Below, one piece after another: positions 18,700-28,736 of a stretch of DNA of 64,000 bases. The DNA comes from Halobacillus sp. A5 (GTDB lineage: Bacteria > Bacillota > Bacilli > Bacillales > Halobacillaceae), in assembly GCF_024189315.1 (NCBI RefSeq), contig NZ_JAIZEO010000001.1, positions 372,001 through 436,000 on the forward strand. The letters run 5' to 3'. The notes under the pieces were generated by a model. That model saw only the letters and a list, made by a program, of their open reading frames with translations, was not told where the DNA came from and ran no database searches. Within the stretch, counting starts at the first letter, position 1. Each line of letters starts with the position of its first letter. The position numbers were made by a program, and so were the translations under genes.

Positions 18700-19242
18700 T
18701 TGGTAAAAAAACAAACAGTGTGGTTGTTAACGATGTTAAGTTTACTTATTGTTCTAAGTGTATATTATATGACCTCGCCTGATAACGGGGAGATGGCATT
18801 CATACAAGATGATGAGTGGCAGGATGGAGAGAACGCAGAAGAGGAAGGAGAGCAGGCGTCAGAAGATGTGGTCAACTCCGAAATGGCTGCAGATGAACTC
18901 TTTGCTTCCATCCGCCTGGAGAAACAGAACGAAAGAGACCAAAAATCAGAGCAGCTATCTGAGGTTGTAGCTTCAAGTGACTATTCAGCAGAGGAAAAAA
19001 ATGATGCGATGGAGGAAATAGAAACCCTGCAGGAAACATCTTCTAAAGAATCAATTCTTGAAAATACGATTCGAGCGAGTGTTCCATACGAAGATGTACT
19101 TGTCAGGGCAGAAGATGATGTCATTCAAGTTACTGTACAGGCTGAAGAGTTAACAAAGGCTGAAACAAGAGAGATTATGCAGATGGTATCAGACGAGTTT
19201 GGCCAAATGCGTGTAGAAGTGAAATTTCAGCCTGCATCATAA
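18700..19242 (+). CDS. spoIIIAH: Stage III sporulation protein SpoIIIAH
   Basis: 180 residues with an N-terminal anchor helix (residues 6-25), an acidic linker and a C-terminal ring-building domain that binds forespore SpoIIQ. It starts with TTG after GGGAGGG. Last gene of the operon, closed by a hairpin. Confidence 0.94.
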   Translation: MVKKQTVWLLTMLSLLIVLSVYYMTSPDNGEMAFIQDDEWQDGENAEEEGEQASEDVVNSEMAADELFASIRLEKQNERDQKSEQLSEVVASSDYSAEEKNDAMEEIETLQETSSKESILENTIRASVPYEDVLVRAEDDVIQVTVQAEELTKAETREIMQMVSDEFGQMRVEVKFQPAS

Positions 19243-19253
19243 ATAACGATTAT

Positions 19254-19286
19254 TCCTCTTCTCAATAAGTGAAGAGGATTTTTTGT
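19254..19286 (+). terminator. Terminator of the spoIIIA operon
   Basis: TCCTCTTC and GAAGAGGA form an 8-bp stem, followed by TTTTTTG. Confidence 0.85.
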
Positions 19287-19342
19287 TTTGATAATTACTG
19301 TGAACATGTTGAAATCAACGAAAGTTGCAGGAGAGTGCTTAT

Positions 19343-19386
19343 TTGTCGTAGAATGTTAAAAGGAGTTATTAGTACCAGTCATAAAA
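19343..19386 (+). promoter_or_regulatory. accB promoter with a FapR-like box
   Basis: TTGTCG (19343) and TTATTA (19366) give a -35/-10 pair with a 17-base spacer. Overlapping the -10, TTAGTACCAGTCATAAA (19369-19385) has a perfect left half of the FapR operator TTAGTACC and a weaker right half. FapR is the malonyl-CoA-sensing repressor of lipid synthesis. Confidence 0.45.
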
Positions 19387-19414
19387 GTTATATACATAAA
19401 GGGGTGCCCAAACT

Positions 19415-19903
19415 ATGTTAAAAGTTCAAGAAATCCGCGAACTTATTAAATTAATTGATCAATCACAAATCGATGAATTCTCTTATGAAGCAAATGGAAC
19501 AAAAGTATGTATGAAAAAGAGTGGTGGAAAAGTCGTAACAGAAGCACCTGCCGCGTCTTCACCTGCTCCAAAAGCTAAGCCTGAAGCAGATGAAGAACCT
19601 GTCTCCAAAGAAGAAGAACCGCAGACAGAAACTAAGCAGGCTCCAAAAGATCAAAAAGACTATGATAAAGAAATTACATCGCCGATGGTAGGAACATTCT
19701 ATCAATCGCCATCGCCTGACCAGGATGTATACGTTAAAGTTGGAGACCAGGTGAAAGAGGATTCGGTCGTCTGCATTGTTGAAGCGATGAAATTATTTAA
19801 TGAGATCGAGGCAGAGGTTTCAGGTGAAGTTGTGGAGATTTTAGTAGAAGATGGCGAACTCGTCGAGTATGGACAACCATTATTTCGAGTGAAGACAGCA
19901 TAG
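19415..19903 (+). CDS. accB: Biotin carboxyl carrier protein of acetyl-CoA carboxylase
   Basis: 162 residues: an N-terminal region, a Pro/Ala/Glu-rich linker and a C-terminal biotinyl domain. The motif EAMKLF places the biotinylated lysine at residue 126. It carries the carboxyl group for malonyl-CoA synthesis together with AccC, the next gene. AAAGGGGTGCCCAAACT precedes the ATG. Confidence 0.97.
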   Translation: MLKVQEIRELIKLIDQSQIDEFSYEANGTKVCMKKSGGKVVTEAPAASSPAPKAKPEADEEPVSKEEEPQTETKQAPKDQKDYDKEITSPMVGTFYQSPSPDQDVYVKVGDQVKEDSVVCIVEAMKLFNEIEAEVSGEVVEILVEDGELVEYGQPLFRVKTA

Positions 19904-19919
19904 TCGGGGGGTTAATGTC

Positions 19920-21275
19920 ATGATAAAAAAAGTTTTAATCGCGAACCGTGGTGAAATTGCGGTTCGAATTATTCGTGCTTGTAAAGAAATGGGGATTGAA
20001 ACGGTAGCTGTGTATTCAGAGGCCGATAAAGAGGCACTTCACGTTCAGATTGCCGACGAAGCCTATTGTGTTGGACCTACCTTAAGTAAAGACAGTTACT
20101 TAAATTACACTAATATAATGAGTTTAGCGACACTTACAGGAACAGATGCGATCCACCCTGGGTATGGATTTTTAGCTGAGAACGCAGAATTCGCAGAGAT
20201 GTGCGAGGAGTGTAATATTACTTTTGTCGGACCTTCTTCATTCGCCATACAAAAAATGGGCACGAAGGATGTAGCAAGAGAAACTATGCGGGAAGCAGGA
20301 GTGCCGGTAGTTCCAGGCTCTAAAGGGATCATTAAGGATGCTGAAGAAGGTAAGCAAATAGCTGAACATATTGGATATCCCGTCATCATTAAAGCGACAG
20401 CCGGCGGCGGAGGAAAGGGAATCAGGGTCGCCAGAACTCAGGAAGACCTAGAAAAAGGAATCCGTATGACTCAGCAGGAAGCTGAAACAGCTTTTGGCAA
20501 TCCAGGAGTGTATATTGAAAAATTTATAGAAGACTTCCGTCACGTAGAAATTCAGGTGTTAGCTGACAATCATGGAAACGCTGTTCACTTAGGGGAGAGG
20601 GACTGCTCTATTCAACGACGTCTGCAAAAGCTGATAGAAGAAACACCTTCCCCGGCCATTACCCCTGAGATGCGGAAAAAGATGGGTGATGCAGCGGTTA
20701 AAGCTGCTCTGGCGGTCAATTACTCAGGAGCAGGAACAGTTGAGTTTATCTTTGACCAAAACGATCAAAAGTTTTATTTTATGGAAATGAACACACGTAT
20801 TCAAGTCGAACATCCCGTTACAGAAATGGTAACAGGTGTAGACTTAATCAAGGAGCAGCTAAAAGTCGCAAAGAATGAAAAACTGAGTTTTGCGCAAAAG
20901 GATATTCAATTTCAAGGATGGGCAATGGAGTGCCGTATAAATGCAGAGGATCCATTTAAAAACTTTATGCCATCAGCGGGTAAAATCGAAATGTATTTAC
21001 CACCGGGCGGCTTCGGTGTCCGCGTGGATTCGGCGGCATATCCTGGCTATATGATTCCTCCCTACTATGATTCCATGGTTGCCAAGTTAATAACTTATGG
21101 TAAAGACCGTCAGGAAGCTGTTCAGAAAATGAAACGCGCTTTGGATGAGTTTGTTGTAGAAGGTGTAAAGACTACCATCCCTTTTCATCAAAGAATGATG
21201 GAGCACGAAGTATTTGTTCAAGGAGATTTTAATACGAAATTCCTCGAGAATTATACCGTCATGGAGGATGAATAA
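19920..21275 (+). CDS. accC: Biotin carboxylase of acetyl-CoA carboxylase
   Basis: 451-residue ATP-grasp enzyme that carboxylates the biotin on Acc[14 protein letters not shown], the glycine-rich loop [26 protein letters not shown] and [15 protein letters not shown] are the family blocks. It follows accB by 16 bases and precedes yqhY, the usual Firmicutes accB-accC-yqhY arrangement. Confidence 0.97.
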   Translation: MIKKVLIANRGEIAVRIIRACKEMGIETVAVYSEADKEALHVQIADEAYCVGPTLSKDSYLNYTNIMSLATLTGTDAIHPGYGFLAENAEFAEMCEECNITFVGPSSFAIQKMGTKDVARETMREAGVPVVPGSKGIIKDAEEGKQIAEHIGYPVIIKATAGGGGKGIRVARTQEDLEKGIRMTQQEAETAFGNPGVYIEKFIEDFRHVEIQVLADNHGNAVHLGERDCSIQRRLQKLIEETPSPAITPEMRKKMGDAAVKAALAVNYSGAGTVEFIFDQNDQKFYFMEMNTRIQVEHPVTEMVTGVDLIKEQLKVAKNEKLSFAQKDIQFQGWAMECRINAEDPFKNFMPSAGKIEMYLPPGGFGVRVDSAAYPGYMIPPYYDSMVAKLITYGKDRQEAVQKMKRALDEFVVEGVKTTIPFHQRMMEHEVFVQGDFNTKFLENYTVMEDE

Positions 21276-21292
21276 ATAAGGAGTGGTCATTA

Positions 21293-21691
21293 ATGGATGA
21301 AAGACAATTATTAAACGTTACAGAAGGTTCGACTCTTGGTAATGTAGAGATTGCTCCGGAAGTGATTGAAGTAATTGCTGGTATCGCTGTATCAGAAGTG
21401 GCGGGTGTCGCAGCGATGAGAGGTAACTTTGCTACAGGTGTAGTAGAGAGACTTGGTAAGAAGAGTCATGGTAAAGGTGTTAAAGTAGAATTAGATGAAG
21501 AAGGAATTCTTATAGATGCTTATGTTGTAATGGATTATGGTATATCTATACCTGAAACAGCCCAGAAAATACAGGATAACACCCGTCAGGCTTTAAAGAA
21601 TATGACGGCTCTTGAAATCAAAGAAATTAACGTTCACGTTGTAGGTGTTCAGATGGAATCAAGAGAGGAAGCAGCAACTGAAGAAGACTAA
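21293..21691 (+). CDS. yqhY: Asp23/Gls24-family protein YqhY
   Basis: 132-residue Asp23/DUF322 protein, typical blocks EVIEVIAGIAVSEVAGVAAM and DYGISIPETAQKIQ. Co-located with accBC as in most Firmicutes, where B. subtilis yqhY mutants are known to disturb acetyl-CoA carboxylase activity. A regulatory role in fatty acid synthesis is inferred from this. The C-terminal end is acidic. Confidence 0.92.
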   Translation: MDERQLLNVTEGSTLGNVEIAPEVIEVIAGIAVSEVAGVAAMRGNFATGVVERLGKKSHGKGVKVELDEEGILIDAYVVMDYGISIPETAQKIQDNTRQALKNMTALEIKEINVHVVGVQMESREEAATEED

Positions 21692-21694
21692 TGA

Positions 21695-21736
21695 TAAAAG
21701 GCCAGCAGGGAATCTTCCTGGACTGGTCTTTTATTA
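21695..21736 (+). terminator. Terminator after yqhY
   Basis: AAAGGCCAGCAGG and CCTGGACTGGTCTTT pair with small interruptions around GAATCTT, followed by TTATT. It is an imperfect hairpin. Confidence 0.6.
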
Positions 21737-21808
21737 ATAGTGAATAGCATTTACAATATGAAAATGTTATGATTCTATCGGATATGACATTAAAGGGGAA
21801 AAAGATAG

Positions 21809-22189
21809 ATGAAACGACGATTAGCAAGAGAAAAAGCATTCCAAGCTCTTTTCCAACTTGATTCAAGTGATATTACTGCTGAGGAAGCGATTCATCATGT
21901 TCTGAATGAACAAAAAGCTGATGAGTTCTTAATGCAGCTCGTAGAAGGAGTTCTCGAACATAAAAGTGAGATCGATTTCTGGATTGAGCAGCATCTGGAA
22001 AACTGGACCTTCGCTCGTTTGGCCAGGGTTGAAAAAACGCTGCTTCGTATCGCTGCTTATGAAATTAAATTTAATGAGGAAATCCCGTCACAGGTTGCAA
22101 TTAACGAAGCCGTAGAGTTAGCGAAAATCTTCGGTGAAGATCAGTCAGGGAAGTTTGTTAATGGTGTTTTATCTAAAATGGTAATGTAG
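21809..22189 (+). CDS. nusB: Transcription antitermination factor NusB
   Basis: 126-residue helical protein, start MKRRLAREKAFQALFQLD, that pairs with S10 to promote antitermination in rRNA operons. The arginine-rich N-terminus is the RNA-binding side. AAAGGGGAAAAAGATAG precedes the ATG. First gene of a run nusB-folD-xseA-xseB-ispA with short gaps or overlaps. Confidence 0.96.
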   Translation: MKRRLAREKAFQALFQLDSSDITAEEAIHHVLNEQKADEFLMQLVEGVLEHKSEIDFWIEQHLENWTFARLARVEKTLLRIAAYEIKFNEEIPSQVAINEAVELAKIFGEDQSGKFVNGVLSKMVM

Positions 22190-22204
22190 AAAGGAGTTTT
22201 CAAC

Positions 22205-23056
22205 ATGTCAGCTGAGGTTATATATGGTAAAGAGTTAGCCACTCAGATACGTCAGGAAATGAAAGAGGAGGTAGCCTCTTTAGGAGAAAAAGGCATTTTC
22301 CCGAAACTTGTTGTCATCATTGTAGGGGAAGATCCTGCTTCCCAATCTTATGTAAAAGGGAAACAAAGGGCGTCTGAGAACATTGGAATGAAGTCTGAAC
22401 TGCTGGAACTGTCGGACGATACAACTGAACAGGAACTCCTTGAAACAATTGAGGAGCTGAACAATGATGAGGAAGTTCACGGCATACTTGTTCAGCTTCC
22501 GCTTCCGAAACAGATTGATGAACAGAACGTAATTGAAGCAATTGATCCAAAGAAAGATGTAGATGGTTTCCATCCAATCAATGTAGGAAAGCTTATGACG
22601 GGTCAGGACACTTTTTATCCATGCACCCCATATGGCATCCTTGTGATGCTAAAGAGAGCAAATATATCTATTGAAGGCAAACAAGTAGTGGTTGTCGGCC
22701 GAAGCAACTTAGTCGGGAAACCGGTCGGACAATTATTACTTAACGAAAATGCTACTGTAACCTATTGTCATTCACGGACTAAAAACATGAAGACACTGAC
22801 TAAACAGGCAGATATCCTGATTGTTGCTGTCGGGAAACCACATATGATCACTGGAGAGGACATTGCAGAAGGGGCAGTTGTCATTGACGTAGGAGTAAAT
22901 CGTGTGGATGGTAAATTAACTGGAGATGTAGATTTTGAATCTGCCAAAGAGAAGGCCTCCTATATTACGCCTGTGCCAAAAGGAGTCGGCCCAATGACGA
23001 TTACTATGCTGCTGCACAATACAATTAAAGCAGCCAAGTGGATTCATAATCAGTAA
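22205..23056 (+). CDS. folD: Methylenetetrahydrofolate dehydrogenase/cyclohydrolase
   Basis: 283-residue bifunctional enzyme that interconverts methylene-, methenyl- and formyl-tetrahydrofolate. GKPVGQLL within VVVGRSNLVGKPVGQLLL is the NADP-binding block, and PCTPYGI and TPVPKGVGPMT are also typical. AAAGGAGTTTTCAAC gives a clear start. It supplies one-carbon units and complements the glycine cleavage genes at the window start. Confidence 0.97.
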   Translation: MSAEVIYGKELATQIRQEMKEEVASLGEKGIFPKLVVIIVGEDPASQSYVKGKQRASENIGMKSELLELSDDTTEQELLETIEELNNDEEVHGILVQLPLPKQIDEQNVIEAIDPKKDVDGFHPINVGKLMTGQDTFYPCTPYGILVMLKRANISIEGKQVVVVGRSNLVGKPVGQLLLNENATVTYCHSRTKNMKTLTKQADILIVAVGKPHMITGEDIAEGAVVIDVGVNRVDGKLTGDVDFESAKEKASYITPVPKGVGPMTITMLLHNTIKAAKWIHNQ

Positions 23057-23069
23057 GGGGATATTATAA

Positions 23070-24419
23070 GTGAAGGACCGATATTTAACTGTTGCTGCAC
23101 TTACTAAGTATATTAAGAAGAAGCTGTCTTTTGACCCTCACTTAAAAGATGTGTGGCTCAGGGGGGAAATCTCTAACTTTAAACGTCACAGCCGGGGCCA
23201 TATGTACCTATCTTTAAAGGATGAGACGTCTAGAATACAAGCTGTCATGTTTGCAGGTAATAACCGTTCCCTTCAGTTTTCTCCAGAAAATGGTATGAAC
23301 GTTTTAGTCCGCGGAGAGATAAATGTGTATGAGCCAATGGGCAGCTATCAGCTCTATATTCAGGATATGCAGCCTGACGGGATTGGCGCACTTTATCTTG
23401 CTTTTGAACAGCTGAAAGAAAAACTTCACAAGGAAGGTCTGTTTTCTGAAGAAAGAAAAAAAGTAGTCCCTATGTACCCGAAGCACATCGGTGTAATTAC
23501 TTCGCCGACCGGAGCAGCTATCCGGGATATTTTAATTACGATTAAACGGCGGTATCCTATAGTGAAAGTCTCTATCCTGCCTGTACTTGTACAAGGTAAA
23601 TCAGCAGCAGATTCTGTATCAAAAGCAATCGCTTACGCCAACAACAATTTAGATTGTGATGTTTTAATCGTAGGACGGGGTGGAGGATCTTTAGAAGACT
23701 TATGGGGATTTAATGAAGAAAAGGTGGCACGGGCAATAGAGCGCTCAGAAATTCCTATTATCTCGGCTGTCGGTCATGAAACGGACACCACTATTAGTGA
23801 TTTCGTCTCAGATATGAGGGCAGCTACACCAACCGGGGCCGCCGAATTGGCTGTCCCATCTTTAGTAGAGCTGCAAAACCATGTACTTATCTTAACCAAT
23901 AGACTGCAGAGGGCCATGGATGTAGAGGTTACAGCAGCCTCCAAACAATTAAAGCAGATGGAGAAGTCCTATGCATTTAAGTACCCTGAGCAGTTAATGA
24001 AACAGAAGGAACAGGATTTGGACCGCTTGCTTGAACGCTTATCATCTAACCTGATAAATTTAAAAAAGCAGCAGACTGAACGTTTAAACTATTTAAGAAA
24101 GCGTCTCTCTCAACAGCATCCGCATACTGAAATTGAATCAAGGCACAAGCAGCTTCAAGAAGTATCCAAGCTTATACAAACGCAATTTGAGTACAAACTT
24201 AAAACCAAAAGAGACTATTTTATTTCCCAGCTGGAGAAGTTAACGCTGCTGAACCCATTAGATACAATGAAACGTGGGTATGCCATTCCTTATACTCAAG
24301 AAGGACAGGTTATTAAAAGCGTTACTAGTGTATCTAAAGGTGATAAAGTGACAGTTACCTTAAAAAACGGTTCATTGCTGTGTGAAGTCAATGAAGTAAA
24401 GGAGGATACAAATGAGTAA
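23070..24419 (+). CDS. xseA: Exodeoxyribonuclease VII large subunit
   Basis: 449 residues: an N-terminal OB-fold ([35 protein letters not shown]), a catalytic middle with [16 protein letters not shown] and [19 protein letters not shown], then a long coiled coil. Cuts single-stranded DNA together with XseB. GTG start after AAGGGGATATTATAA. It overlaps xseB by 8 bases. Confidence 0.97.
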   Translation: MKDRYLTVAALTKYIKKKLSFDPHLKDVWLRGEISNFKRHSRGHMYLSLKDETSRIQAVMFAGNNRSLQFSPENGMNVLVRGEINVYEPMGSYQLYIQDMQPDGIGALYLAFEQLKEKLHKEGLFSEERKKVVPMYPKHIGVITSPTGAAIRDILITIKRRYPIVKVSILPVLVQGKSAADSVSKAIAYANNNLDCDVLIVGRGGGSLEDLWGFNEEKVARAIERSEIPIISAVGHETDTTISDFVSDMRAATPTGAAELAVPSLVELQNHVLILTNRLQRAMDVEVTAASKQLKQMEKSYAFKYPEQLMKQKEQDLDRLLERLSSNLINLKKQQTERLNYLRKRLSQQHPHTEIESRHKQLQEVSKLIQTQFEYKLKTKRDYFISQLEKLTLLNPLDTMKRGYAIPYTQEGQVIKSVTSVSKGDKVTVTLKNGSLLCEVNEVKEDTNE

Positions 24420-24648
24420 GGAACAACAGGAACAGAGTTTTGAACAAGCGATGAGTCAGCTTGAAGAGCTGGTCGAAAAGCTCGAGACAGGAGAAGTTCC
24501 TTTAGAAAAAGCTATTCAGTACTATCAGGAGGGGATGAACCTTTCCAAAATCTGCAACGAGAAGTTAAATAAAGTTGAAAAACAAATGCAGCAAATTCTA
24601 AATGAACATGGGGAATTTGAACCCTTCGACGTTCAGGAGGAAGATTAG
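24412..24648 (+). CDS. xseB: Exodeoxyribonuclease VII small subunit
   Basis: 78-residue helical hairpin protein, [20 protein letters not shown], that wraps the coiled coil of XseA. AAAGGAGGATACAA precedes the ATG. Its stop shares one base with the GTG of ispA. Confidence 0.96.
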   Translation: MSKEQQEQSFEQAMSQLEELVEKLETGEVPLEKAIQYYQEGMNLSKICNEKLNKVEKQMQQILNEHGEFEPFDVQEED

Positions 24649-25529
24649 TGGAAAGCTTAAATAATTTCTTAGGTACGTATAAAAGTACAGTAAATACTGC
24701 TCTGGAAAACTATATTCTAACCCATACGAATGATGGACGGTTACGGAACGCCATGCTTTACTCGGTAAAGGCTGGCGGGAAAAGGCTGCGTCCTATTTTG
24801 CTGCTGGCAACGATGGAAGCTTTTCAAAAGGATCCTGAAAAAGGAATAGCTTCCGCCTGCGCTTTAGAAATGATTCACACTTATTCGCTCATTCATGATG
24901 ACCTGCCTTCAATGGATAATGATGATTATAGAAGGGGACAACCGACTAATCATCGGGAATTTGATGAAGCTACGGCTATTCTGGCCGGAGATGCTCTGTT
25001 AACTTTAAGCTTCAAGGTTATAACTGAAGATGAAAGATTAACTAATGAAGAAAAGGTGTTCATCATAAATAAATTATCAACAGCCAGCGGCCCAAGAGGG
25101 ATGGTAGACGGGCAGATGCAGGATATGCTTAGTGAAAACCAGACTCTGGCTCTTAATAAGCTCGAAGCGATTCATAAGGATAAGACTGGAGCACTTTTAA
25201 AGTTCGCTGTACTTGCCGGGGCATTTTTAGCAAAAGCAGACACTCGCCAGATAGCTGAGATGACAAAGATGGCTGAAGCTCTGGGACTGCTGTTTCAAAT
25301 TCAGGATGATATATTAGACGTTGTGGGGGATGCGGAAGCTGTCGGGAAGCCGATCGGCAGTGATGCAGGAAATTTTAAGAGTACATATCCTCAGCTTCTA
25401 GGTATAGAGGGTGCGGTCAGCCAGAAGAATTACTACGCTGATATATCTCTTGCTTCTCTTGAAGAAGCAGGTGTGAATGGAACAGTTTTATCTGAATTAA
25501 TAGCATATTTAAGCCGAAGAGACCGATAA
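24648..25529 (+). CDS. ispA: Farnesyl diphosphate synthase
   Basis: 293-residue polyprenyl synthase making the C15 isoprenoid precursor. The first Asp-rich motif is in IHDDLPSMDNDDYRRG and the second in FQIQDDILD; GKRLRP binds diphosphate. GTG start overlapping the xseB stop. Followed by the OLE RNA, oapA and dxs, the arrangement known from OLE-bearing Firmicutes. Confidence 0.96.
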   Translation: MESLNNFLGTYKSTVNTALENYILTHTNDGRLRNAMLYSVKAGGKRLRPILLLATMEAFQKDPEKGIASACALEMIHTYSLIHDDLPSMDNDDYRRGQPTNHREFDEATAILAGDALLTLSFKVITEDERLTNEEKVFIINKLSTASGPRGMVDGQMQDMLSENQTLALNKLEAIHKDKTGALLKFAVLAGAFLAKADTRQIAEMTKMAEALGLLFQIQDDILDVVGDAEAVGKPIGSDAGNFKSTYPQLLGIEGAVSQKNYYADISLASLEEAGVNGTVLSELIAYLSRRDR

Positions 25530-25584
25530 GATTTTATAATTGAGGAAGTTTATTGATTGTGATATATTTGATTTACAAAAGGAA

Positions 25585-26165
25585 TGGTGCAGTATCCTAG
25601 TCGGTCCTCCGTTCCTGAAGGCGGGCCTAAAAATCCGCCAAAGGGCACATCGATGAAGTTCCTTGTGCCGGCTTGAGGCGCCCAGCCTTGGGTCGGTGCT
25701 GGGAGTTAAGGTCGCAGGGCGATCCACAAAGGCATGTGGGCGTTGACCCTGCTTCCGCGGAGGCCCATCTTTGTGAGAGTTTCTCAGCCGGAGGCTCTGA
25801 TGAAATGGGGTATGAACCTACTTTTATATGGAGTTACATCTGTATAAGTAGCGTAGCCTGCCTTGAGTGGTTTTTGAGGGGATTATAGTCATGGACCTTT
25901 CAAGATCTTAGATGGCCACTAAGATTTGAACTGGTAACTATATGAAATCATAACTGCAAAAGAGGCTAAGGAACGGTTAAAGGCTGTCGGGGAAATCCCC
26001 TAGGCTGTTCTATGGACGGTGATCGGGAATTATAGTACGGACTGAGTGGTAATCTAGTCCAGCTGTCGGAAACGAAGCTGATTTGGATTTAAAGGGGAAC
26101 CGCCAGAGTGGTGACACTCGGTATTCAAATGGGAAAACCTACTAGACCTAAGCCGTAATTTTTAC
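25585..26165 (+). ncRNA. ole: OLE RNA (ornate, large, extremophilic RNA)
   Basis: About 580 bases without a credible gene, rich in paired GC blocks, unlike the AT-rich spacers around it. Complementary arms such as GGCGGG/CCGCC and GGCACA/TTGTGCC near 25620-25670 and CTAGT (25598) with ACTAG (26141) indicate a compact fold. Location (ispA, RNA, oapA, dxs) and size are those of OLE RNA, known from Bacillus halodurans and other extremophile or anaerobic Firmicutes, where it binds OapA at the membrane and is needed for growth in cold, alcohol or Mg-rich conditions. Exact ends are approximate. A group II intron was considered, but no reverse transcriptase is present. Confidence 0.92.
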
Positions 26166-26222
26166 TCGATTGACGACCATTCCTTTCCTACATAAGTCGT
26201 ATAAAAAATATTGAGGTTGAAA

Positions 26223-26822
26223 ATGGACAATAAATTCAGAAAATCTTTAAAGTTTAGTTTTAGTATTGCCGTTATCACTTTTGTGTTAGCGGCTATTTTT
26301 TCAATTATCTCAAGCTCTGTAATGAGTGGAGTAGTATGGATAATTGGATTGCTCATTGTCCTCATCATTGTATTTATTGGTGTGATATTCGATATGTTTG
26401 GTATTGCGGCAACCGCAGCATCTGAACCTCCTTTTCACGCAATGGCGGCTGAAAAAGTACCAGGTGCAAAAGAGGCTCTGATACTTGTTAGGAATGCAGA
26501 TCGTTTCGCAAGTTTTTGTAACGACGTAATAGGGGATATATCTGGTATAGTTAGCGGTACTGCTTCCGCAGTAGTGGTAATTCAAATAGCTAACATGCTT
26601 GGACACTCTGACGGGTCCAGCATGCAGATCACTCTATCCGTATTATTGACTAGTGTGGTGGCTGCTTTAACAGTAGGAGGAAAAGCAGTAGGAAAGTATT
26701 TTGCTGTTCACTCCTCGACAAAAATTATTTTTATAGCCGCACGTATAATAGCATGGATCGAAGCTAACTTAAAAATAAAGATTCTCGCTTCCGCTGCTAA
26801 GACTACTCGAAAATCACGTTAA
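26223..26822 (+). CDS. oapA: OLE-associated protein OapA
   Basis: 199-residue membrane protein with four predicted helices (about 10-28, 32-58, 110-130 and 140-160) and a basic C-terminal tail (KTTRKSR), directly 3' of the OLE RNA and before dxs. OapA is the partner that binds OLE RNA and brings it to the membrane; only OLE-bearing genomes have it. The ATG at 26223 follows ATTGAGGTTGAAA; the TTG at 26211 overlaps that site. Identity rests on location and architecture. Confidence 0.9.
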   Translation: MDNKFRKSLKFSFSIAVITFVLAAIFSIISSSVMSGVVWIIGLLIVLIIVFIGVIFDMFGIAATAASEPPFHAMAAEKVPGAKEALILVRNADRFASFCNDVIGDISGIVSGTASAVVVIQIANMLGHSDGSSMQITLSVLLTSVVAALTVGGKAVGKYFAVHSSTKIIFIAARIIAWIEANLKIKILASAAKTTRKSR

Positions 26823-26840
26823 ATTTAAGGAGGTCCATTT

Positions 26841-28730
26841 ATGGATCTGTATAAGATTAAAGATCCTTCTTTTTTGAAGGGAATGTCAATTGATCAGCTA
26901 AAGGAATTATCTACAGAAGTTAGGAAATTTTTAATTGAGAATTTATCTTCCACCGGAGGTCATTTAGGTGCAAACCTCGGAGTGGTAGAACTGACGCTTG
27001 CTCTGCATAAAGTCTATGACAGCCCTAAGGATCGTTTTCTTTTTGACGTGGGACATCAGTCTTACATTCATAAGATACTTACAGGGCGGGCAGAGAAATT
27101 CGACACGTTACGTCAGTATCAAGGCCTCTGCGGCTTTCCTAAGCGAAATGAAAGCGAGCATGATGTATGGGAAACAGGTCATAGTTCTACATCATTGTCA
27201 GCTGCTATGGGGATGGCTATTGCCAGAGATTTAAATGAAGAAAATCACTCGATCCTTCCAATTATAGGGGATGGAGCGCTGACAGGCGGAATGGCCCTCG
27301 AAGCACTAAATCACATTGGTGATGAGAAAAAGAATGTAACCGTTATCTTAAACGATAATGAAATGTCAATCGCAAGGAATGTTGGAGCTCTTCATAGCGC
27401 CTTAGGCCGTATGCGCAGTGCCGGAAAGTATAACCGCGCCAAAGATGACCTGGAATGGCTTTTGAAACGGATTCCAGCTGTCGGAGGCAAACTTGCTCAA
27501 GCTGCGGAACGACTGAAAGACAGTATGAAGTATTTTGTTGTGCCAGGAATGTTTTTCGAGGAGCTCGGTTTTACTTATTACGGGCCGGTTGACGGACACG
27601 ACTATCACGACTTATTCGAAAATCTTAATTACGCAAAGAAAACTGAAGGTCCTGTGATTATTCACGTGATCACTCAAAAAGGTAAAGGCTATCATCCAGC
27701 TGAATCAGACCAGAAGGATAAGTGGCATGGTGTGGGTCCATATAAGATTGAATCCGGGGAAAAAATTAAAGCTGTGGATGAACCACCTGCATGGAGTGAA
27801 GTTATTAGTGATACATTGAGAATTGAAGCAAGGACAAATAAAAGGATCGTAGCTGTTACCCCTGCAATGGTGCTGGGTTCAAAGCTTGAAAAATTTCAGG
27901 CTGAGTTCCCGGACAGGCTGTTTGATGTCGGTATCGCAGAACAGCATGCTACTACTTTATCCGCCGGACTTGCTACCCAGGGTATGAAACCGTTCCTGGC
28001 TATATATTCAACTTTCTTACAAAGAGGTTATGATCAGGTGATTCACGACGTAGCCCGCCAAAACTTGAATGTCATGTTTGGAATAGATAGAGCCGGCTTA
28101 GTCGGTGCTGATGGAGAAACACACCAGGGAGTCTTTGACATAGCTTTTCTACGTACAGTGCCTAATATGGTAGTCATGATGCCGAAAGACGAAAATGAGG
28201 GTCAGCATATGGTTCATACAGCCGTAAATTATGATGACGGGCCGATTGCGGTTCGATACCCCCGTGGCAACGGTATAGGTATCCCTATGGAGAAGAAGCT
28301 GAAGAAGCTCCCAATTGGAAGCTGGGAAGTACTTGAGGAAGGTTCAGATGCAGTTATTCTTACATTTGGAACGACTATTTCTCTTGCTCTCTCAGCCAGC
28401 AGCCGTTTAAGACAAGAGGGAGTTTCTGTCAGGGTAATTAATGCCCGTTTTATTAAGCCGATGGATGAATCAATGCTACATGACATTATGAAAGACAATC
28501 TTCCTGTTCTAACTATTGAAGAAGCAGTTCTGCAGGGAGGATTCGGCTCAAGCGTGCTAGAATTCAAAGAAGAAAACAATTATACATCGTGGATTAAACG
28601 CCTGGGAGTTCCTGATCGGTTTATTGAACATGGTAGTGTAAGCAAGCTCTGGGAAGAAATAGGGCTCACCGAGGAAAATATTATCAAACAAATTAAAGGA
28701 ATAACTTTAACTAAACAGCAAAGGGCTTAA
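26841..28730 (+). CDS. dxs: 1-deoxy-D-xylulose-5-phosphate synthase
   Basis: 629-residue thiamine-diphosphate enzyme that condenses pyruvate and glyceraldehyde 3-phosphate, first step of the MEP isoprenoid pathway. [17 protein letters not shown] is the ThDP motif, and [22 protein letters not shown] and [15 protein letters not shown] are typical. AAGGAGGTCCATTT precedes the ATG. Stands 18 bases after oapA. Confidence 0.97.
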   Translation: MDLYKIKDPSFLKGMSIDQLKELSTEVRKFLIENLSSTGGHLGANLGVVELTLALHKVYDSPKDRFLFDVGHQSYIHKILTGRAEKFDTLRQYQGLCGFPKRNESEHDVWETGHSSTSLSAAMGMAIARDLNEENHSILPIIGDGALTGGMALEALNHIGDEKKNVTVILNDNEMSIARNVGALHSALGRMRSAGKYNRAKDDLEWLLKRIPAVGGKLAQAAERLKDSMKYFVVPGMFFEELGFTYYGPVDGHDYHDLFENLNYAKKTEGPVIIHVITQKGKGYHPAESDQKDKWHGVGPYKIESGEKIKAVDEPPAWSEVISDTLRIEARTNKRIVAVTPAMVLGSKLEKFQAEFPDRLFDVGIAEQHATTLSAGLATQGMKPFLAIYSTFLQRGYDQVIHDVARQNLNVMFGIDRAGLVGADGETHQGVFDIAFLRTVPNMVVMMPKDENEGQHMVHTAVNYDDGPIAVRYPRGNGIGIPMEKKLKKLPIGSWEVLEEGSDAVILTFGTTISLALSASSRLRQEGVSVRVINARFIKPMDESMLHDIMKDNLPVLTIEEAVLQGGFGSSVLEFKEENNYTSWIKRLGVPDRFIEHGSVSKLWEEIGLTEENIIKQIKGITLTKQQRA

Positions 28731-28736
28731 TTCAAA

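Noticed and set aside
22280-22577. Antisense frames within folD
   Set aside because: They are shadows of a clear gene, with no ribosome site or family match.
25673-25888. Open frame of 71 codons inside the OLE region
   Set aside because: Lies within the structured RNA, without a ribosome site or family resemblance.
25585-26165. Group II intron or other ribozyme instead of OLE
   Set aside because: No reverse transcriptase or domain V-like end was recognised, and the ispA-RNA-oapA-dxs order is specific for OLE.
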